Shown in pieces: positions 7,623 through 16,708 of a stretch of DNA of 64,000 bases. Origin of the DNA: Pseudomonadota bacterium (GTDB taxonomy: Bacteria; Pseudomonadota; Alphaproteobacteria; UBA1280; RI-95); NCBI GenBank assembly GCA_016125375.1, contig WGLU01000003.1:227880-291879 (forward strand), given 5' to 3'. Every line of letters starts with the position of its first letter. Position 1 is the first letter of the stretch. Below the pieces are notes generated by a model that was not told the DNA's origin, did not search any database, and saw only the letters and a program-made list of their open reading frames with translations. Made by a program: the position numbers and the translations under genes.

Positions 7623-10382
7623 TTACGCGCCGCCGCGGGGCTTATCGCGGCGGTTTTTTCTGTCGGTACTTTTATCCTTACGGAAAGGTTTGCCGCCGTC
7701 TTTGCCTTTGCGCGCAAAAGGCTTGTCGCTACCGCCGCCTGCACTGTCGTCACGCTTGCGGAAAGGCTTGCCGCTGCCTTGTGCGGGCTTGGCGCTGCCG
7801 TCAGCACCTCTGAAGTCTTTTCTGTACTGGCCGTCACGGTCCTTGCGCTCGCCGCCGCCGGTGCTGTCATCCCGCTTGCGGAAAGGCCTGCCACCGCCGC
7901 CTTGTGATGGTCTGGAGCTGCCGTCAGCACTTCTGAAGTCTTTTCTGTACTGGCCGTCACGGTCCTTGCGCTCGCCGCCGCCGGTGCTGTCATCCCGCTT
8001 GCGGAAAGGCCTGCCACCGCCACCCTGTGCCGGTTTAGAGCTGCCATCGGTGCTTCTGAAATCTTTTCTGCGCTGACCGTCGCGGTCGGTGCGTTCCCCG
8101 CTACCGCTGCTGTCATCACGTTTGCGGAAAGGTCTGCGGCCGCCTTTTTTGTTGTCCATATCGCGGCGGCGCGCACGGTCCGGGCGCCCCTGGAAGCGGG
8201 ATGGTTTGTCTAAAGCTGACAGGTCCTCGATTTCACCGAGGGCAAATGTCAGTTTTCCAATTTCGGGGGAGGCTTCAATCAGCGTCACCGTAATATGGTC
8301 GCCGGTTTTGTAACGGGTGTGGGTGCGGCGTCCCGTCAGGGTCTGGGTGCGCGGGTCATAGTCAAACCGGTCAGCGCCCATGTATGACATGGGGATGAGG
8401 CCTTCCGCCACGCCTTTGTCGATGCTCACAAACAGGCCAAACTTCATCACGCTGCTGACGCGGGCCTCAAAGAAACTGCCGATATCCTTGCCATAAAAAC
8501 GGGCGGTCAGACGGTCAACAGCTTCCCACTCGGCAAGCTGTGCCTTGCGCTCGGTGAGTGAGATATGCTCTGCAATGGCGCCAAAACGGCTGGCCGGTGT
8601 TTTCAGGGCGCCTTTACCTGCAAGGCCGAGGTTTTTAATCAGGCTGCGGTGGACAATCAGGTCGCTGTAACGGCGGATCGGTGAGGTAAAGTGCGCATAG
8701 CTGTGCAGCGCCAGACCAAAGTGGCCGACGTTGGCCGGGTCATAGCGCGCCTGTTGCTGGCTGCGCAGAATCATCTGGAACATGCCTTCGCTGTCTTCCT
8801 GCTTTTTGGCCAGCAGAATAACCTTCTGGATTTGCTCCGGCGTAATGTTGCCCTTTGTCGGCACGGCAATGCCGTGAGGCTTGAGCTGGATGGACAGATT
8901 CTCCAGCCGCTCCGGTGACGGGGAGGGGTGCACGCGGTACAGGCAGGGCGCGCCTTTGCTCTCCAGCGCTTTGGCGGCAGCTACGTTGGCCAGAATCATC
9001 ATCTCCTCAATCAGCATGTGTGCGTGTTTGCGCTGGCGGCGGATAATCTCATGAATCTCCCCATGCGGGCCGACAATCACCTTCTTCTCCGGTACGTCCA
9101 GATCCAGCGCACCGCGCCCGTCGCGTGCTTTGAGGAGGATTTTAAACGCCGCATGCAAAGGCTTGAGCGTGCTGTCCCACACGCCGCTGCACATATGGTC
9201 GGGGTTGCCGTCGATAGCGTCCTGCACCTGTTCGTAGGTCAGGCGCGCGGCAGAGTGAATGACAGCACGTACGAAGCGGAAGTCTTTCATCTCGCCGTCC
9301 TTGTCGATGTACATGTGCACGGCAAGGGTGGGGCGGTCTTCACGCGGGCGCAGCGAACAGAGGTTGTTGGAGATGCGCTCCGGCAGCATCGGCACCACCC
9401 TGTCGGGGAAGTACACCGAGTTGCCGCGGGTAAAGGCCTCTTTATCCAGTTCGCTGCCCTCGCGGATGTAATGGGCAACGTCGGCAATGGCGACAACGAT
9501 GTGGTAACCGCCGTTCTCCCATTCCTCCGCCCACACGGCGTCGTCAAAGTCCTTGGCGTCGGCACCGTCGATGGTCACGATGGGCAGCTTGCGCAGGTCT
9601 TCACGCTCGCGTACTTCGCTCTTGTCCAGCGTATCGGGCAGGCCTTCGGCTTCGTCCAGCACTTCCTGCGGGAAAACGTGCGGAATATTGTGGTTGTGGA
9701 TGGCAATCAGGCTCTCCAGCCCTTTGCTGTCCTCGCCCAGCACGTCCAGTACTTCGACTGTAGGCGGCATGTGCGGGTTGTCCTGCGGCAGGGGCTTGGC
9801 CAGCAGCACGCTGCCGTCACTGAGCTTGTGTTTGGCAATGTCATCCGCCGTGACCAAAAACAGGCGCGGGACCATATTAGGGTTCAAGGGTGTCAGGTGG
9901 CCGGGGTGACCGGGGGCGGTGCCGTAGAATGTACCCAGCACAGTAAAGGTACCTTTGCCGGCCATCTTCTGCATGACGCGGGCGAGGAAGTTGTTGGGCT
10001 GAATCTCGCGCAGCTCCACAAGGGCGCGTTCGCCGACGGTCAGATCGGTACCGTCTTCCATGATAATCTGGGCGTTACGCTCGCGGTGTTTGGGGTCAAC
10101 GGCCTCGGCAATCAGCAGGCCATCGCTGTCGGTTGCGGTGACTTCCACCACAATGCTGCGGGGCAGTTCCGCATGCAGGCGTACAATGGCGCCGGCGTAG
10201 GCCAGCTGGCCGTTCTCGGCCATCTCGCGCAGCATGTCCCTAAAGTCGCGGCGCTGGGCGCCCTTCAGGTTAAAGCGGCGGATAAGTTCCTTGCGCTCCA
10301 TGCTGCCGCCTTTTTCTTTAAGGATGGCCAGAACCTCCCGCATGGTGGGGAGAGAAGGTGTCGTGTACGAAGATTTACTCAT
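7623..10382 (-). CDS. rnr: ribonuclease R with a repetitive basic tail
   Basis: 919 residues, longer than the usual 750-810. An N-terminal winged-helix region (MREVLAILKEKGGSMERKEL) and cold-shock OB segments lead to the RNB domain with the catalytic Asp cluster GADAKDFDDAVW. A C-terminal S1 domain follows (EARVSSVMKFGLFVSI). After residue 750 come three tandem units of about 41 residues, each opening PFRKRDDS, and a Lys/Arg/Gly-rich end. The enzyme degrades structured RNA 3' to 5'. It is the last gene of the plsY-dprA-topA cluster, 20 bases after the DUF924 gene. Confidence 0.95.
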   Translation of the reverse strand: MSKSSYTTPSLPTMREVLAILKEKGGSMERKELIRRFNLKGAQRRDFRDMLREMAENGQLAYAGAIVRLHAELPRSIVVEVTATDSDGLLIAEAVDPKHRERNAQIIMEDGTDLTVGERALVELREIQPNNFLARVMQKMAGKGTFTVLGTFYGTAPGHPGHLTPLNPNMVPRLFLVTADDIAKHKLSDGSVLLAKPLPQDNPHMPPTVEVLDVLGEDSKGLESLIAIHNHNIPHVFPQEVLDEAEGLPDTLDKSEVREREDLRKLPIVTIDGADAKDFDDAVWAEEWENGGYHIVVAIADVAHYIREGSELDKEAFTRGNSVYFPDRVVPMLPERISNNLCSLRPREDRPTLAVHMYIDKDGEMKDFRFVRAVIHSAARLTYEQVQDAIDGNPDHMCSGVWDSTLKPLHAAFKILLKARDGRGALDLDVPEKKVIVGPHGEIHEIIRRQRKHAHMLIEEMMILANVAAAKALESKGAPCLYRVHPSPSPERLENLSIQLKPHGIAVPTKGNITPEQIQKVILLAKKQEDSEGMFQMILRSQQQARYDPANVGHFGLALHSYAHFTSPIRRYSDLIVHRSLIKNLGLAGKGALKTPASRFGAIAEHISLTERKAQLAEWEAVDRLTARFYGKDIGSFFEARVSSVMKFGLFVSIDKGVAEGLIPMSYMGADRFDYDPRTQTLTGRRTHTRYKTGDHITVTLIEASPEIGKLTFALGEIEDLSALDKPSRFQGRPDRARRRDMDNKKGGRRPFRKRDDSSGSGERTDRDGQRRKDFRSTDGSSKPAQGGGGRPFRKRDDSTGGGERKDRDGQYRKDFRSADGSSRPSQGGGGRPFRKRDDSTGGGERKDRDGQYRKDFRGADGSAKPAQGSGKPFRKRDDSAGGGSDKPFARKGKDGGKPFRKDKSTDRKNRRDKPRGGA
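7767..8132 (-). repeat. coding tandem repeat in the rnr tail (3 units of about 123 bp)
   Basis: Units of 41, 41 and 40 codons, each beginning PFRKRDDS and containing GERxDRDGQ, RKDFR and an Ala/Gln/Gly-rich end, cover residues about 751-872. A fourth partial unit follows. Units two and three are nearly identical, a sign of recent duplication. Confidence 0.85.
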
Positions 10383-10402
10383 AAAAATACTAACTTAAAA
10401 CT

Positions 10403-10948
10403 TTAAAACGATGAGCCCGGTTGCTTGAGGAAGTCAGCTTCTTCGGGCGTGGTCGGGCGTTCCAATATGAGGTTGCGGTGCGGGAACCGGCCAAACTTTT
10501 CAATAATACCGTAATGCGCCTCGGCGAATTTCAGGTTGTTGGCAATACCCAGTTCAGCAAATAACTGCACCGATTTTTTCTGTAGATTCAAACTTTCCGC
10601 ATGCATGAACGGCATGTAAAGGAACACGCGTTCCTTTTTGGCAAGCTTGCGGTCAAAACCCCGTTCTATGGCCATTACTGCCGTATGGCAGGCGGCACTG
10701 TCGGTGGCGAAGGCATCTGCCGTATCACGGAAGATATTCCGCGGGAACTGGTCAAGCACGATGGTCAGAGCCAGTGCGCCTTCCGGACTTTTCATCCAGC
10801 CGGACAGGCTGCCCGTTTTGGCGGCTTTGTAGGTCGGCAGGAACCGGTCCTTTATCTTGTCGTCAAAGGTGGGGTCTTTGTCGAACCACTTTGGCTCGTG
10901 CTGCGGGGAGAACCAGAAATCAAGGACGGTATTGGGCGTAACAATCAT
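10403..10948 (-). CDS. DUF924 family protein
   Basis: 181 residues matching the DUF924 pattern from end to end: VLDFWFSPQHEPKWF at the start, ALALTIVLDQFPRNIFR in the middle, VFLYMPFMHAE, and FGRFPHRNLILERPTTPEE near the C-terminus. This alpha-helical family has a TPR-like fold and no established function. The ATG overlaps the stop of the upstream YgjV-like gene by four bases, so the two are translationally coupled. Confidence 0.9.
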   Translation of the reverse strand: MIVTPNTVLDFWFSPQHEPKWFDKDPTFDDKIKDRFLPTYKAAKTGSLSGWMKSPEGALALTIVLDQFPRNIFRDTADAFATDSAACHTAVMAIERGFDRKLAKKERVFLYMPFMHAESLNLQKKSVQLFAELGIANNLKFAEAHYGIIEKFGRFPHRNLILERPTTPEEADFLKQPGSSF

Positions 10949-11481
10949 TCCACGGCCATTTTTTGTGTTCTTCGGTGCCGGTTGCTGGCAAGCAGGTTCG
11001 ACAGCAGCAACGCAAACTCACCTCCTACAATAACATAGGCGCCGCTCAGGTATCCATACCCCATCCATAAAAGCTGCACAGGCATAAAGGCATAGCGGAT
11101 GCGTTGGGTATTGCTTTGGGTTTCCCCCAGCCGGGCGATGATAAAGGCCAGCATCGGCAACAGGTCAGACGGCGCTTTGTACATGAACCACGTACCGCAG
11201 GCAATCACGGTCAGCGCAAAGCCCACACGCAGCTTTTTCACGCGCGGACTGTCATGCTCGGGCAGGGCGGCCATCAGCAGACAATTGATGCCGACCATGG
11301 AACTGACGAGGGCACCGGTAAAAGCTTGCTCGGACAGCAGGTAGTAGACGAATGGCAGACAGCTCGCGGCATTGATAAGCAGGAACATGCGACGTCTGCG
11401 TACATGGAACATTTTCAGCGCAACAAGGTAGCCCATGATGCAGGCCAGTGCGGGCAGATGGTCCATCACGAAGGTGATCAT
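10945..11481 (-). CDS. YgjV-like inner-membrane protein
   Basis: 178 residues with about five to six hydrophobic helices. The order and motifs resemble the YgjV family (INAASCLPFVYYLL, MVGINCLLMAAL, RYAFMPVQLLWMGYGYLSGAY). No function is established. Its start shares a base with the stop of the upstream DUF486 gene, and its stop overlaps the next start by four bases, so it sits inside a coupled operon. Confidence 0.75.
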   Translation of the reverse strand: MITFVMDHLPALACIMGYLVALKMFHVRRRRMFLLINAASCLPFVYYLLSEQAFTGALVSSMVGINCLLMAALPEHDSPRVKKLRVGFALTVIACGTWFMYKAPSDLLPMLAFIIARLGETQSNTQRIRYAFMPVQLLWMGYGYLSGAYVIVGGEFALLLSNLLASNRHRRTQKMAVE

Positions 11482-11813
11482 TACCGGAAGTCCTTGAAAA
11501 TAAATACGACTGCCAGAACAAGCAGGCCAAACCCGACCAGATGATTCCAGCTGATTTTTTCATTAAATACCACAATGGCAAACACACTGAAAACCAATAG
11601 CGTTATGACTTCCTGAATGGTTTTCAGTTGCACCAGATTAAACTGCCCGTGGCCGATGCGGTTGGCGGGCACCGCTAGACAGTACTCGACCAGTGCAATC
11701 CCCCAGCTCACCAAAATGACCGCCCACAAAGGGGCGGCCTTGAACTTGAGGTGTCCGTACCATGCGACGGTCATAAAAATGTTCGACGCAAGCAGCAGCA
11801 GAACGGTGGTCAT
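11481..11813 (-). CDS. DUF486 / DMT-type small membrane protein
   Basis: 110 residues and four helices. The family hallmark is seen in FMTVAWYGHLKF near the start and in AVPANRIGHGQFNLVQLKTIQEVITL in two parts through the middle. DUF486 proteins belong to the drug/metabolite transporter superfamily; their substrates are unknown. The start overlaps the stop of topA by four bases, and the stop touches the YgjV-like start. Confidence 0.85.
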   Translation of the reverse strand: MTTVLLLLASNIFMTVAWYGHLKFKAAPLWAVILVSWGIALVEYCLAVPANRIGHGQFNLVQLKTIQEVITLLVFSVFAIVVFNEKISWNHLVGFGLLVLAVVFIFKDFR

Positions 11814-14092
11814 GATGCCTTCGTGGCAGCCTTTCCTTTAGCGGATGTTTTCTTGGCCGGTGCCTTTTTCTTGGCAGCAGGCTTTTTGGGTGCAGCTTTT
11901 TTAGCCGGCGCTTTTGTAGCTGCTGCGGGCTTGGCGCTGTCTTTGGCTGTTGCCGGCGGGTCCTGCCAGCCACAATCGGGTACCACGCACTTGCGGATGG
12001 TGCCCTGGCGTTTGGTGTCCTTCTCCGCCGTGTAGCTGGCGCCGCACTGCGGGCAGGGCTTGGCGACCGGCTTGTCCCAGAAGGCAAAGTCGCATTTGGG
12101 GTAGCTGCCGCAGCCGTAGAATACCTTGCCGCGACGGGATACTTTTTCCATGATTTTTCCGGTGCTGCATTTCGGGCAGGTAAAGCCGGTATCTTTGGGT
12201 TCGGCCTTGGGCGCTGCGGACGCGGCATCGCCACCGGCAGTATTACCGGGCAGGTTTTCGATATAGCGGCACTCGGGGTAGCGGCTGCAGCCCTTAAAGC
12301 GGCCATAGCGGCCAAGACGGATAATCAGCTCGCCTTCCTTACATTGCGGACAGGTTTCGCCTGTGCGTTCGGAGGTTACATCGCTCTTCTTGACCGAGGT
12401 CATCTTCTCGTCAACGGTGGATTTGAACGGCGACCAGAAGTCCCCCAGCAACGGCTTCCAACCGCGTTCGCCGCGGGATACGGCGTCCAGATCATCTTCC
12501 AGATTGGCAGTAAAGTCATAGTCCACGTAGGTGGCAAAGTGCTCGACCAGGAACTTGTTCACAATACGGCCCACATCCTCGGGGAAGAAGCGGCGTTTTT
12601 CGTTCCGCACATAACCGCGGTCCAACAGGGTTGAGACAATGCTCGCGTAGGTGGAGGGGCGGCCGATGCCGCGCTCTTCCAGCGCCTTCACCAGCGAGGC
12701 ATCGCTGTAACGGGGCGGGGGTTCGGTAAAGTGCTGCTCTGGCTTGAGCTCTTTCAGGCTCAGTTTGTCACCTTCGGCCACTTGCGGCAGGACGGCTTCG
12801 TCAAGGTCGTCGCTCTGGTTGTCGTCCAGCCCTTCGCGGTAGACTTTCAAAAAGCCCGGGAAGGTGATGACGCTGCCCGACGCGCGGAAGGCCTGCTTGC
12901 CGTCGGCAGTTGCCAGCGTCAGCGATGTCTGTGCCAGTTTGGCCGGTGCCATTTGGCTGGCGACGGTACGCTTCCAGATCAGTTCGTACAGTTTGGCCTG
13001 ATCTGCTTCCAGCTCGCCTTTCAGGTCGTTCGGCAGCTTGCCGCTGTCGGTCGGGCGGACGGCTTCGTGCGCCTCTTGGGCGTTCTTGGTTTTGTTCTTA
13101 TAAAAGTTCGGGCTCTCCGGCACATAGTCGCCGCCGTATACTTTGGCGATGGTGCCGCGCAGGTTGGCCAGCGCGTCGTTCGACAGGGTTACACTGTCCG
13201 TACGCATGTAAGTGATGTGACCGGCCTCGTAAAGGCGCTGGGCAAGGTTCATGGTCTTGCGGGTGGTAAAGCCCAGCTTGCGGCTGGCTTCCTGTTGCAG
13301 GGTCGATGTGGTAAAGGGCGGTGCCGCGCGGCGGGAGACGTCTTTCTGCTCCACTTTCGCCACGCTGTAGGTGCCGGCCTGCAAGGCTTTAACGGCAGCG
13401 TCCGCCTGCGTTTGCGACGTCAGGGAGAACTTCTCCACCTTGTCCCCGTTCAGGGTGTACAAACGGCCCGTGAGCGGTTCGTTCTTGGTGGTGGCGAACA
13501 GGCCGTCGATGCTCCAGTATTCTTCGGCCTTGAAGGCTTCGATTTCGGCTTCGCGGTCGCAAATCATCCGCAGGGCGACGGATTGCACGCGGCCTGCGGA
13601 CAGGCCCGGGCGCACCTTGCGCCACAGCAGCGGCGACAGGTTAAAGCCCACCAGATAGTCCAGTGCGCGGCGCGCCTGTTGGGCGTTGACCAAATCCATG
13701 CTCAGGTCACGCGGGTGGGCGATGGCCTTTTGGATGGCGGTCTTGGTGATTTCGTGGAACTCAACGCGTTTAACGTCAATCTTACCGAGCTTATTGCGCT
13801 TTTTAATCTCTTCCAGCACGTGCCAGCTAATGGCCTCGCCCTCGCGGTCGGGGTCGGTTGCGAGGTACAGGGTGTCGGCGTCTTTGAGGGCCTTGATGAT
13901 GGCGGTGATGTGTTTTTCGCTCTCTTTCGGCACGCTGTAGTGCATGGCGAACTCTTGCTCGGGGTCTACGGAGCCGTCTTTGCTGGGCAGGTCGCGCACG
14001 TGGCCGAAGGAGGCGAGGACTGTATAGTCCTTACCCAGATATTTATTGATGGTTTTTGCCTTCGCTGGCGACTCGACCACCACAACTTTCAT
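11810..14092 (-). CDS. topA: DNA topoisomerase I
   Basis: 760 residues. The TOPRIM domain opens VVVESPAKAKTINKYLG. The active-site Tyr is in ITYMRTDSV. Three C-terminal zinc-ribbon segments each start CPxC (CPQCKEGEL, CPKCSTGKI, CPQCGASYT). The last 40 residues are a Lys/Ala tail (AKKAAPKKPAAKKKAPAKK) of the kind seen in alphaproteobacterial and actinobacterial enzymes. It relaxes negative supercoils. It is 98 bases downstream of dprA and four-base coupled to the DUF486 gene. Confidence 0.97.
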   Translation of the reverse strand: MKVVVVESPAKAKTINKYLGKDYTVLASFGHVRDLPSKDGSVDPEQEFAMHYSVPKESEKHITAIIKALKDADTLYLATDPDREGEAISWHVLEEIKKRNKLGKIDVKRVEFHEITKTAIQKAIAHPRDLSMDLVNAQQARRALDYLVGFNLSPLLWRKVRPGLSAGRVQSVALRMICDREAEIEAFKAEEYWSIDGLFATTKNEPLTGRLYTLNGDKVEKFSLTSQTQADAAVKALQAGTYSVAKVEQKDVSRRAAPPFTTSTLQQEASRKLGFTTRKTMNLAQRLYEAGHITYMRTDSVTLSNDALANLRGTIAKVYGGDYVPESPNFYKNKTKNAQEAHEAVRPTDSGKLPNDLKGELEADQAKLYELIWKRTVASQMAPAKLAQTSLTLATADGKQAFRASGSVITFPGFLKVYREGLDDNQSDDLDEAVLPQVAEGDKLSLKELKPEQHFTEPPPRYSDASLVKALEERGIGRPSTYASIVSTLLDRGYVRNEKRRFFPEDVGRIVNKFLVEHFATYVDYDFTANLEDDLDAVSRGERGWKPLLGDFWSPFKSTVDEKMTSVKKSDVTSERTGETCPQCKEGELIIRLGRYGRFKGCSRYPECRYIENLPGNTAGGDAASAAPKAEPKDTGFTCPKCSTGKIMEKVSRRGKVFYGCGSYPKCDFAFWDKPVAKPCPQCGASYTAEKDTKRQGTIRKCVVPDCGWQDPPATAKDSAKPAAATKAPAKKAAPKKPAAKKKAPAKKTSAKGKAATKAS

Positions 14093-14190
14093 TGGCCAGA
14101 TACCCCGTATTGTCTTGTAAAACGCCTTATAGGGATACGTGGATTATTGGCGATATGCAAGCGCCGTTATATAAAAAAGCGCACCCCTTT

Positions 14191-15312
14191 TTAAGCCAGC
14201 AGGCGCACGCGGTTGCCGGGCAGCCGCTCCAGTTTGCCATCCAGTTCCAGAACGGTCAGTCTGGATGCGACCTCGGCCTCACTCAAACCCGATTGTCGGA
14301 TGAGGGTATCCATTTCCACGGGCGTTGTGCCCAGCAGGGTTTCAAAATCCCCGGATGTTGCAGGGGTAGGGTCATCGAATAGCAGGGACTGTTCGTCCTC
14401 CTCCCGCGTGTACAGACGTATCTGGCGCGGCGTGGGCGCATATGCCAGCAAATCCGGTAAGGCGTCCAGATGGCTCAGGATATCCTCGGCACTTTCCACC
14501 AGCAGGGCGCCCTGTTTAATCATGTGGTTGGGCCCCTTGGCACGCGGGTCGGACGGATGACCGGGCACGGCCATCACCTCGCGCCCGTACTCCCCTGCAT
14601 ATTGGGCGGTAATCAGCGTGCCGGAATGGCGGTCGCACTCAAGCACCACAACAGCGTGGCTCATGCCGGCAATCAGGCGGTTGCGCCGCGGAAAGTGCGA
14701 TGCGTTGGCAGGTGCGCCCGGGGCGTACTCGGTCAGGAGGCATCCCTTTTGCGCGAGCTGATGGTACAGGGGTGCATTTTCCGGCGGATAAATATGGTCG
14801 ATGCCACCACCAAGGACGGCAATCGTGCCGCCCGGGGTATCCAGCGCACCCGTGTGCGCGGCAGTGTCTATCCCCCGCGCCATACCGGAGCTGACACACC
14901 ATCCGGCATCGCCAAGGGCGCGGGCAAGCTCGGTGGTAAACCGCTGGCCCGCCGCACTGGCACCGCGGGTGCCGACAAGGGCAATCTGCTTGCGGTTCAG
15001 AAGCGCCGGGTTGCCCAGCGCTGTCAGCACGGGCGGGGTATCGCTGATCTGGTGGAGCAGGGCAGGGTAGTCGTCATCATCATCGAACACAAAGCGGGCG
15101 CCGATTTTCTGCAGGGTTTGCAGCTCGCGCTCAACAGACTCGGTAGATGGGGCTTTTAAAGGCACTTTCCTGCCGCGGCTGAGCTCCGGCAGGGCAGCCA
15201 GGGCCTTCTGCGCGTTGCCGTACTTTGCCAACAACTGGCGGTACAGCACCGGCCCCACCTGCGGGGTGCGGATAAGCCTGAGGCGGGCAATCTGGTCGGT
15301 GCTTAAAACCAT
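14191..15312 (-). CDS. dprA: DNA-processing protein DprA/Smf
   Basis: 373 residues. The Rossmann-like core shows ALVGTRGASAAG, VSSGMARGIDTAAH, VLGGGIDHIYPPEN and FPRRNRLIAGMSH, all DprA hallmarks, and a C-terminal winged helix (PVEMDTLIRQSGLSEAEVASRL) follows. DprA loads RecA on incoming single-stranded DNA during transformation. The start lies within the end of the plsY-like gene (10-base overlap), matching the alphaproteobacterial plsY-dprA-topA order. Confidence 0.95.
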   Translation of the reverse strand: MVLSTDQIARLRLIRTPQVGPVLYRQLLAKYGNAQKALAALPELSRGRKVPLKAPSTESVERELQTLQKIGARFVFDDDDDYPALLHQISDTPPVLTALGNPALLNRKQIALVGTRGASAAGQRFTTELARALGDAGWCVSSGMARGIDTAAHTGALDTPGGTIAVLGGGIDHIYPPENAPLYHQLAQKGCLLTEYAPGAPANASHFPRRNRLIAGMSHAVVVLECDRHSGTLITAQYAGEYGREVMAVPGHPSDPRAKGPNHMIKQGALLVESAEDILSHLDALPDLLAYAPTPRQIRLYTREEDEQSLLFDDPTPATSGDFETLLGTTPVEMDTLIRQSGLSEAEVASRLTVLELDGKLERLPGNRVRLLA

Positions 15313-15890
15313 GCGGGTTCCTTTTTCCTCATCAAGCGGACAATATGCCGCCGGTAGACGAAAAGTACAATCCCCGCCACGAAAAGAGACGCAAACAGCT
15401 CATATGCAGGTGCCCCATGCAGGAAGAGCATCATCGGCAACACACAGACCGTACCAATGCTGGCCAAAGGCGGACGGCGGCTGGTCAGGGTCAGCGCCAG
15501 CCATAAAATACCGCACAAAATGGCAGAAGAGGGGTTGAGCGCCAGCAGCCCGCCGAAGACCGGGCTAAAGGTAAGCGTTGTCTTAAAGCGCCCCAACGGC
15601 GGGAAAAAGTGTCCGGCAATGCCTGCAACAAACGCCAGTGTTGGTAAAAAAGGGTTTTCGCTCAGGCTGAGGGCAAGCACAACGCTCAGGCTGCATTTGG
15701 CCATTTCCAGAATCGCCGTTGCGAGGGCCAGCCTGTGCCGCCCCGTCTGCCAGATGACGAAAGGCGGCACATTTGCCGTGCCCGGACTATCCATTTGCGT
15801 GTTGGCGAACAGCACCATCATGATGCGGCCGAACGGCACGCTGCCAAAGAGCCACGCAAGAAGGGGCAGAAGAATGGTTTCCGGTGTCAT
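15303..15890 (-). CDS. plsY: PlsY-like glycerol-3-phosphate acyltransferase, divergent
   Basis: 195 residues with about five transmembrane helices. The position upstream of dprA and the start LAWLFGSVPFGRIM fit PlsY. GHFFPPLGRFK matches the GHxFP segment. The family's other motifs are badly eroded: the Ser/Gly/Asn-rich first loop reads MDSPGTANVPPF, and the phosphate-binding GGKGVAT is replaced by TTLTFSP. The protein may have lost acyl-phosphate-dependent acylation of glycerol 3-phosphate, or be a specialised relative. Confidence 0.65.
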   Translation of the reverse strand: MTPETILLPLLAWLFGSVPFGRIMMVLFANTQMDSPGTANVPPFVIWQTGRHRLALATAILEMAKCSLSVVLALSLSENPFLPTLAFVAGIAGHFFPPLGRFKTTLTFSPVFGGLLALNPSSAILCGILWLALTLTSRRPPLASIGTVCVLPMMLFLHGAPAYELFASLFVAGIVLFVYRRHIVRLMRKKEPAWF

Positions 15891-15938
15891 ATCCGCAGTA
15901 TGGCGTGCTATGCTGGCGGGGTAAACAGGGGAGTTGAG

Positions 15939-16259
15939 ATGATGAAAAAACTTTTACTGAGCGCCGGATTAGTTCTGTTTGCTATGCCGGTTGCCCAGGC
16001 GCAGGAAGCTTTTTCCGACTATAAGAACATGCAGCGCAATATGCAGCGGACGCCCTTGCGGATGAAGCCGGCCGGAGAGTCCGAACCCCGGCGGAGCAAA
16101 CATATCGAGCGCCCGGCAGGACTGACACAGGAAGAAGAGTTCCAGCGCCAACGGGACGAGTACAACACCCGTATGGAGCGCCGCCGCACCAGCCGTATCG
16201 GCAAGGGCCGCCCGTCCAAGCAGAAGGAGTCCGGCTTCTTTGACTGGCTGGGTTTTTAA
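15939..16259 (+). CDS. small secreted or periplasmic protein, highly charged
   Basis: 106 residues from ATG at 15939, with GGGGAG at 15928-15933 as ribosome site. A clear signal peptide, MMKKLLLSAGLVLFAMPVAQ, has a likely cleavage after AQA. The mature part is short, Arg/Glu/Gln-rich (RRSKHIERPAGLTQEEEFQR) and ends in a Phe/Trp patch, FFDWLGF. No family is recognised. Confidence 0.75.
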   Translation: MMKKLLLSAGLVLFAMPVAQAQEAFSDYKNMQRNMQRTPLRMKPAGESEPRRSKHIERPAGLTQEEEFQRQRDEYNTRMERRRTSRIGKGRPSKQKESGFFDWLGF

Positions 16260-16330
16260 ATTTCGGGGTTGTTATTCCGTCAAGGTCCCCCCAACTTCAA
16301 AGAACAGGTACGATACGACGGGAGAGAATA

Positions 16331-16708
16331 ATGACCGGATGCCGCATTACCTATACCGATGTGAAGGAACGCCTGCCTGAGTTTCCGGAGGCTTTGGCCG
16401 CCCTGCCGCAACAGCCGGACGGCACCCGCAAGGCCTTTGGGTTCAGTGATCCGGAAGACGGGCAGTGCCATGCTGTCATGGGAACCTTCGATGCGGACGG
16501 CAACGTGATTTATCTGGCAGCTATCAGTATCCCCGAAGAAACCCGGCAGGATGTTGCCGATAAAATGACCGGCGCGGGTATGACCCGTATGGAGATGCTC
16601 CCGGCGATTGACATGATCGCCCGCGAGCGCGAAGCCCGTAAAGAGGGCTGCTGTATCGAGGATACCATTCCCGAAGTTGATCCGACGCAGGACGCGCCTG
16701 TCCGCTAG
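16331..16708 (+). CDS. hypothetical protein, 125 aa
   Basis: A soluble acidic protein. ATG at 16331 follows the purine-rich stretch GGGAGAGAATA. The start reads MTGCRITYTDVKERL, and the tail has a Cys pair (EGCCIEDTIPE). No homology is recognised. It converges on ruvX with a 4-base overlap of stops, leaving no room for a terminator. Confidence 0.65.
   Translation: MTGCRITYTDVKERLPEFPEALAALPQQPDGTRKAFGFSDPEDGQCHAVMGTFDADGNVIYLAAISIPEETRQDVADKMTGAGMTRMEMLPAIDMIAREREARKEGCCIEDTIPEVDPTQDAPVR

Noticed and set aside
7700-8140. CRISPR array
   Set aside because: Regular repeats of about 123 bp lie in frame within rnr and have no spacer structure.
8928-10406. Long open frame of 492 codons on the plus strand
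   Set aside because: It is the antisense shadow of rnr; the opposite strand encodes an intact RNase R.
12731-14194. Long open frame of 487 codons on the plus strand
   Set aside because: Shadow of topA, which has all family motifs on the minus strand.
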